The notes under the pieces are model-generated. The model ran no database searches. It saw only the letters and a list, made by a program, of their open reading frames with translations, and had not been told where the DNA came from. The translations under genes were made by a program, and so were the position numbers. A stretch of DNA of 64,000 nt from JACMOY01 sp038322575 (GTDB taxonomy: Bacteria; Actinomycetota; Actinomycetes; Actinomycetales; Angustibacteraceae): assembly GCA_038322575.1 (NCBI GenBank), contig JBBQGB010000001.1, positions 87,834 to 151,833 of the forward strand, read 5' to 3'. Shown here piece after piece: positions 60,093 to 64,000 of this stretch; the stretch's first letter is position 1; the number at the start of each line of letters is the position of its first letter.

Positions 60093-60503
60093 TCACTCGC
60101 GCGCGCGCGCCCGCTGCTCGCGCAGGTCGATCTCGGTCTGCGGCTCGACCGGGGGCTGCGGCTCGACTTGGGTCTGCGGCTCGACTTGGGGCTGTGGCTC
60201 GACTTGGGGCTGTGGCTCGACTTGGGGCTGCGGCTCGACTCGGGGCTGCGGCTCGCGCGCAGCCGGTGGGACGGCGGGCGGCTCGGCCGACGTCGCGGGC
60301 TCGTCCGTGCTGGTCGAGCCGCGCACCCGCTCGCGGGCGGCGCCGGCCACCTCGACGGTCTTGTCACGGGCGGTCTGCACCAGCTGCTCACCCTGGGGGG
60401 TGAGCAGGTCGCGGCCCTCGCGGCGGGCCGGCACGGCCACCAGCGCCACGACGGCCAGCGCCAGGACGAGGGCGACGATCATCCCGATGATCACGGTGGT
60501 CAT
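60093..60503 (-). CDS. Unrecognised membrane-anchored protein with EPQPQV repeats
   Basis: A 136-residue protein. A single N-terminal membrane helix (IIGMIVALVLALAVVALVAV) is followed by a charged region (LLTPQGEQLVQTARDKTVEV), a Pro/Ala stretch and a tail of five to six tandem EPQPQV repeats ending RARARE. The tail is disordered and acidic-Pro-rich, so a cytoplasmic linker or surface role is likely. No family is recognised. It lies downstream of smc in the same direction, across a strong hairpin. Confidence 0.68.
   Translation of the reverse strand: MTTVIIGMIVALVLALAVVALVAVPARREGRDLLTPQGEQLVQTARDKTVEVAGAARERVRGSTSTDEPATSAEPPAVPPAAREPQPRVEPQPQVEPQPQVEPQPQVEPQTQVEPQPPVEPQTEIDLREQRARARE
60138..60254. 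repeat. 18-bp tandem repeats, about 6.5 copies
   Basis: Units CTGCGGCTCGACTTGGGG and close variants start at 60138, 60156, 60174, 60192, 60210, 60228 and 60246. They encode the EPQPQV repeats on the minus strand. Unit length is a multiple of three, so copy number can change without a frameshift. Confidence 0.9.
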
Positions 60504-60579
60504 GCCACCACCGTGCCCGACCCGAGCCGTTTGCGCAGCCTCGACCCGCCGCGGGACGCGTCACGAACCCGCTCCCTCA

Positions 60580-60643
60580 CGCACTTGCTGCACCAACTGA
60601 CGCGTCCGACGCGCGGCGAGCGTCAGATGCTGCAGCAAGTGCG
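60580..60643. terminator. Long perfect hairpin downstream of smc
   Basis: Outer arms CGCACTTGCTGCA and TGCAGCAAGTGCG pair over 13 bp without mismatch. An inner stem CTGACGC / GCGTCAG adds 7 bp. It starts 21 bases behind the smc stop. No U tract follows. It may end smc transcription or be a dispersed palindromic repeat. Confidence 0.55.
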
Positions 60644-60663
60644 GGGCTGGGGGGGCGGCCTGC

Positions 60664-63600
60664 TCAGGCCGGCGTGGCCTCGCGCAGCCGCTGGCTGATC
60701 ACCGTCGTCACACCGTCACCGCGCATCGTGACACCGTAGAGCGCGTCGGCGACCTCCATCGTCCGCTTCTGGTGGGTGATGACGATCAGCTGGCTGGACT
60801 CGCGCAGCTCCTCCATGATCACGATCAGCCGGCCCAGGTTGGTGTCGTCCAGCGCCGCCTCGACCTCGTCCATGACGTAGAACGGGCTGGGCCGGGCCTT
60901 GAAGATCGCGACCAGCAGCGCGACGGCGGTCAGCGACCGCTCGCCCCCCGACAGCAGCGAGAGGCGCTTGACCTTCTTGCCCGGCGGCCGCGCCTCGACC
61001 TCGATGCCCGTGGTCAGCATGTCGTCGGGGTCGGTGAGCACCAGGCGGCCCTCGCCGCCGGGGAACAGCCGGGCGAACACGCGCTCGAACTGCGCCGCGG
61101 TGTCGTGGTAGGCCGCCGTGAACACCTGCTCGACCCGCTCGTCGACCTCGCGGATGATGTCCATCAGGTCGCTGCGGCTGCGGCCGAGGTCGGCGAGCTG
61201 CTCGGTGAGGAACCGGTGCCGCTCCTCCAGCGCCGCGTACTCCTCGAGCGCGAGCGGGTTGACCCGGCCCAGCAGGGCCAGCGCCCGCTCGGCCTTGCGC
61301 AGCCGCTTCTCCTGCTCGTCGCGCACGTAGGGGGTCGGCGCCTGGTCGGGCTCGGCGTCCTCGCCGGGCACCGGGACGGACGGCGGCACCGGCGCGTGCG
61401 GTCCGTACTCGGCCAGCAGCACCTCGGGGTCGATGCCGAGCTCGTCCACGGCGCGCGCCTGCAGCGCCTCGATCCGCAGCCGCTGCTGGGTGCGCGCCAC
61501 CTCGTCCTGGTGCACCGAGTCGGTGAGCTCGCGCAGAGCGTCCTCGTGCCCCCGCACGGCGGTGCGGACCTGCCCGAGCTCGTCCTCGCGTGCCGCCCGG
61601 GCGGACTGTGCGGCGTCCCGCTCGGTGCCGGCGGTCGCGAGCGAGGCCTCGAGCAGGGTGTCGGTGAACTCGGCGGCGACCACGACCGCGCGCGCCACCT
61701 CGGCCTCGCGCCGGCGCCGGGCCGCCCGGGCGGCCTGCCGCTCGCGGGCCTGCTGCTCCTCGTGCGCCGCGCGCTCGAGCGACTCGGCCCGGCCGCTGAG
61801 CGCGCGCGCCCGCTCCTCCGCGGTGCGCAGGGCGAGCCGGGCCTCGGTCTCGCCCTGCCGGGCCGCGCCTGCTGCCGCGTCGAGCCGGTCACGCTCGTCG
61901 GTCGAGGGCTCGGCGTGCTGGTCCGGCTCGGCCTGCGCGGCGGTCAGCCGCTGCTCGAGCTCGGCCAGCGCGGCCTGGTCGGCCTGCAGCGCGACGGTCG
62001 CGGTGGCCAGCGCCTGGTCGGCCCGGTCGACCTCGGCGTGCGCGGACCGGACGGCGGCACCGAGCTGGCCGAGCCGCTCGGCGACGGCGGCGTGCGCCGC
62101 GTCGGAGTCGTGCAGCCGCTCGAGCGCGGCCTCGACCCGGTCCTGCGCCTGGACCGCCTCCTGCTGCGCGCCGGCGAGGGCGAAGCGGGACTGCTCGGCC
62201 CGCCGGGTCGCCGCTGCGGCGGCGTCACCCGCCTCGTCGGCCGCGGCCTGCACCTCGAGCAGGCTCGGCGCCCCGGCCGACCCGCCGCGCACCAGGCCGG
62301 GAGCCAGCACGTCGCCGTCCCGGGTGACCGCTGTGCAGTCCGGCAGCGCGCGCACCAGGGCGCGGGCGGCGTCGAGGTCGGTGACCACGGCGACCCGCAC
62401 GAGGAGCCGCTCCAGCGAGGGGCGGACGGCGTCCGGCGCCTGGACCAGCTCGCGGGCCCAGGCCGCACCGTCGGGCAGCCGCGGCCAGCCGGCCGGGTCG
62501 TCGGCGGGGTCGGCGGAGGGGTCGGCGGCGGGGTCGGCTGCACCGGCGGGGGCAGCCGGCACGACCAGACCGACCTGGCCGCCGTCCTCGCGGCGCAGCA
62601 TCCGCAGCGCCTCGAGCGCGACGTCCAGCGAGCTGACGGCGACGGCGTCCGCGGCGGCCCCGAGCGCCGCGGCCACGGCCGCCTCGGACCCGGCCCGCAC
62701 GCTGAGCAGCGTGGCCACCGACCCCAGCACCCCGCTGAGCCGGTCGCTGGCGGCCAGCACCGCGCCCCCGCCGTCCTTGCGGGCCAGACCGAGCTCGAGG
62801 GCCTCCCGGCGTGCGGTCCAGGTGGCGCGCTCGCGCTCGGCGACCCGCTCGGCCTCACGCAGCCGCTCGACGTCGGACCCAGCGGCCTCGAGCGCAGCGC
62901 TCGCCTGCTCGTGCTCGGTGTCGAGGTCCTGCTCACCGCTCTCGACCCCGGCGACCTGGCCCTCCAGCGCGCTGAACTCGCCCTCGGCGTCGCGGCCCCG
63001 CGCCTGCGCGCCCGCCCGGGTGGCGGCGAGCCGGTCGAGCTCGGCCTGGGCAGCCTCGATCCGGCTGCGCCGCGCCCCGACCTGCCCGTGCAGCCGGGCC
63101 ATGCCCTCGCGCCGGTCGGCCGCGGCCCGCTGCTGCGTGGCCAGTCGCTGCTGCTCGGCGGACAGCGCCGCCTCGACGCCCACCCGGGCGGCGACGGCGG
63201 TCTCGAGCTCGGTGCGGTGACCGGCCACCTCGGCGACCAGCGCCGCCTCCTGGGCGCGCACCGACGCGGCCTGCGCGGCCAGCTGCTCGGGGTCGCGCCC
63301 GCCGCTGACCTCGTCGGGCTCGGCGGCCAGCAGACGCAGCCGCTCGGCCGCGACGCCGCGGGTCGAGCGCAGCCGCTCGCGCAGGCTGGACAGGCGGTAC
63401 CAGGTCTCCTGGGTGCGCGCGGCCTGCGGGGCCTGCGCCTGCGCGGTCTGCTCGAGGTCGGCGAGGCGGGCTCGGCCCGCCAGCAGGGCCTGCTCGACGT
63501 CGGCGCGGCGGGCGCGCAGCGCGGTCTCGTCGGCGACCTCCGCCTCGAGCGTGCCGGTGAGCTGGGCCAGGTCGTCGGCGAGCAGGCGCAGCCGGGCGTC

Positions 63601-64000
63601 GCGCAGGTCGGTCTGGACGACGACCGCCTTGCGGGCGACCTCGGCCTGGCGTCCCAGCGGGCCCAGCTGGCGGCGGATCTCACCGGTCAGGTCGTGCACG
63701 CGGGTCAGGTTGACCTGCATCGCCTCGAGCTTGCGGAGCGCCTTCTCCTTGCGCTTGCGGTGCTTCAGGACGCCTGCGGCCTCCTCGATGAAGCCCCGGC
63801 GCTCCTCCGGCGTCGCGCGCAGCACGGCGTCCAGCTGGCCCTGCCCGACGATGACGTGCATCTCGCGGCCGATGCCCGAGTCCGAGAGCAGCTCCTGCAC
63901 GTCGAGCAGCCGGCAGGAGGTGCCGTTGATCGTGTAGTCCGAGCCGCCGCCGCGGAACATCGTGCGGGTCATCGTCACCTCGGCGTACTCGATCGGCAGC
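60664..64000 (-). CDS. smc: Chromosome segregation protein SMC, N-terminus outside the window
   Basis: The condensin ATPase. About 1111 residues are visible; the Walker A head lies to the right of the window, since the frame stays open to base 64000 (LPIEYAEVTMTRT before the first internal Met). Present are VIVGQGQLDAVL of the N-terminal head, two long coiled coils, a hinge around 62,600 (LEALRMLRREDGGQVGLVV) and the C-terminal head with LSLLSGGERSLTAVALL, then FYVMDEVEAALDD. The C-terminal head is intact, so it is a complete gene cut by the window edge. Confidence 0.97.
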   Translation of the reverse strand, partial: LPIEYAEVTMTRTMFRGGGSDYTINGTSCRLLDVQELLSDSGIGREMHVIVGQGQLDAVLRATPEERRGFIEEAAGVLKHRKRKEKALRKLEAMQVNLTRVHDLTGEIRRQLGPLGRQAEVARKAVVVQTDLRDARLRLLADDLAQLTGTLEAEVADETALRARRADVEQALLAGRARLADLEQTAQAQAPQAARTQETWYRLSSLRERLRSTRGVAAERLRLLAAEPDEVSGGRDPEQLAAQAASVRAQEAALVAEVAGHRTELETAVAARVGVEAALSAEQQRLATQQRAAADRREGMARLHGQVGARRSRIEAAQAELDRLAATRAGAQARGRDAEGEFSALEGQVAGVESGEQDLDTEHEQASAALEAAGSDVERLREAERVAERERATWTARREALELGLARKDGGGAVLAASDRLSGVLGSVATLLSVRAGSEAAVAAALGAAADAVAVSSLDVALEALRMLRREDGGQVGLVVPAAPAGAADPAADPSADPADDPAGWPRLPDGAAWARELVQAPDAVRPSLERLLVRVAVVTDLDAARALVRALPDCTAVTRDGDVLAPGLVRGGSAGAPSLLEVQAAADEAGDAAAAATRRAEQSRFALAGAQQEAVQAQDRVEAALERLHDSDAAHAAVAERLGQLGAAVRSAHAEVDRADQALATATVALQADQAALAELEQRLTAAQAEPDQHAEPSTDERDRLDAAAGAARQGETEARLALRTAEERARALSGRAESLERAAHEEQQARERQAARAARRRREAEVARAVVVAAEFTDTLLEASLATAGTERDAAQSARAAREDELGQVRTAVRGHEDALRELTDSVHQDEVARTQQRLRIEALQARAVDELGIDPEVLLAEYGPHAPVPPSVPVPGEDAEPDQAPTPYVRDEQEKRLRKAERALALLGRVNPLALEEYAALEERHRFLTEQLADLGRSRSDLMDIIREVDERVEQVFTAAYHDTAAQFERVFARLFPGGEGRLVLTDPDDMLTTGIEVEARPPGKKVKRLSLLSGGERSLTAVALLVAIFKARPSPFYVMDEVEAALDDTNLGRLIVIMEELRESSQLIVITHQKRTMEVADALYGVTMRGDGVTTVISQRLREATPA

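Noticed and set aside
61433..63220. Open frame of 595 codons on the plus strand opposite smc
   Set aside because: It is Ser/Arg/Ala-rich with no recognisable domain and arises from the codon bias of smc on the other strand.
63978..64000. ATG at 63978 as the start of smc
   Set aside because: The frame stays open to the window edge with SMC-like residues, and the Walker A head is still missing, so this Met is internal.

Overview
The window is a stretch of GC-rich chromosome from an actinobacterium (Actinomycetota). Three things point there: very high third-position GC, frequent GTG starts, and many genes that begin 6-8 nt downstream of a TANNNT -10 box with no leader. The conserved order smc, ftsY, amt-glnB-glnD, ffh, rpsP-KH-rimM-trmD-rplS, lepB-lepB-rnhB-DUF2469 is also typical of the phylum. 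I cannot assign a genus from sequence alone. No stretch longer than about 260 bases lacks a gene, and I see no prophage, insertion sequence, CRISPR array or rRNA.

Left part, 1-31 kb (accessory and metabolic). A fatty-acid beta-oxidation pair (thiolase, cut by the window edge, and FadB-like protein) precedes a 3-hydroxybutyrate dehydrogenase. Next come an unrecognised protein and the first of two near-identical DUF222-HNH endonuclease genes, whose start codon sits inside a perfect 16-bp SOS box. Dxs is followed on the same strand by a coupled pair, a cysteine-desulfurase-like protein and an SDR. After a UGT-type glycosyltransferase comes a xylose cluster, xylB-xylA-ROK regulator. A run of small stress and regulatory genes follows: OsmC-like, STAS, CBU_0592-like membrane protein, hemerythrin and DUF3072. 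Then come a geranylgeranyl-reductase-like enzyme and an ArsR-SulP pair. The most unusual locus is a three-gene minus-strand set at 22.3-30.2 kb. It encodes a 1228-residue protein with no signal peptide and an OmpA-like C-terminus, an unrecognised 323-residue companion, and a tricorn-type S41 protease.

Middle part, 31-43 kb (housekeeping). It holds tRNA-Asn(GUU), dnaG, an FAD-dependent reductase, dgt coupled to a YdcF-like gene, a Tat-exported acetamidase/formamidase, and dusB. An AbiEi-like gene is bracketed by GC-rich hairpin repeats. A tightly overlapping lepB-lepB-rnhB-DUF2469 chain follows.

Right part, 43-64 kb. It holds the rpsP-KH-rimM-trmD-rplS ribosome operon, the second HNH gene in inverse orientation, an amidohydrolase coupled to a GNAT-kinase fusion, and an orphan ParA behind an 8-codon leader ORF. 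Then come ffh, an acyltransferase overlapping the end of glnD, amt-glnB-glnD with a candidate GlnR site, ftsY, two small unrecognised genes, and most of smc, which runs off the right edge.
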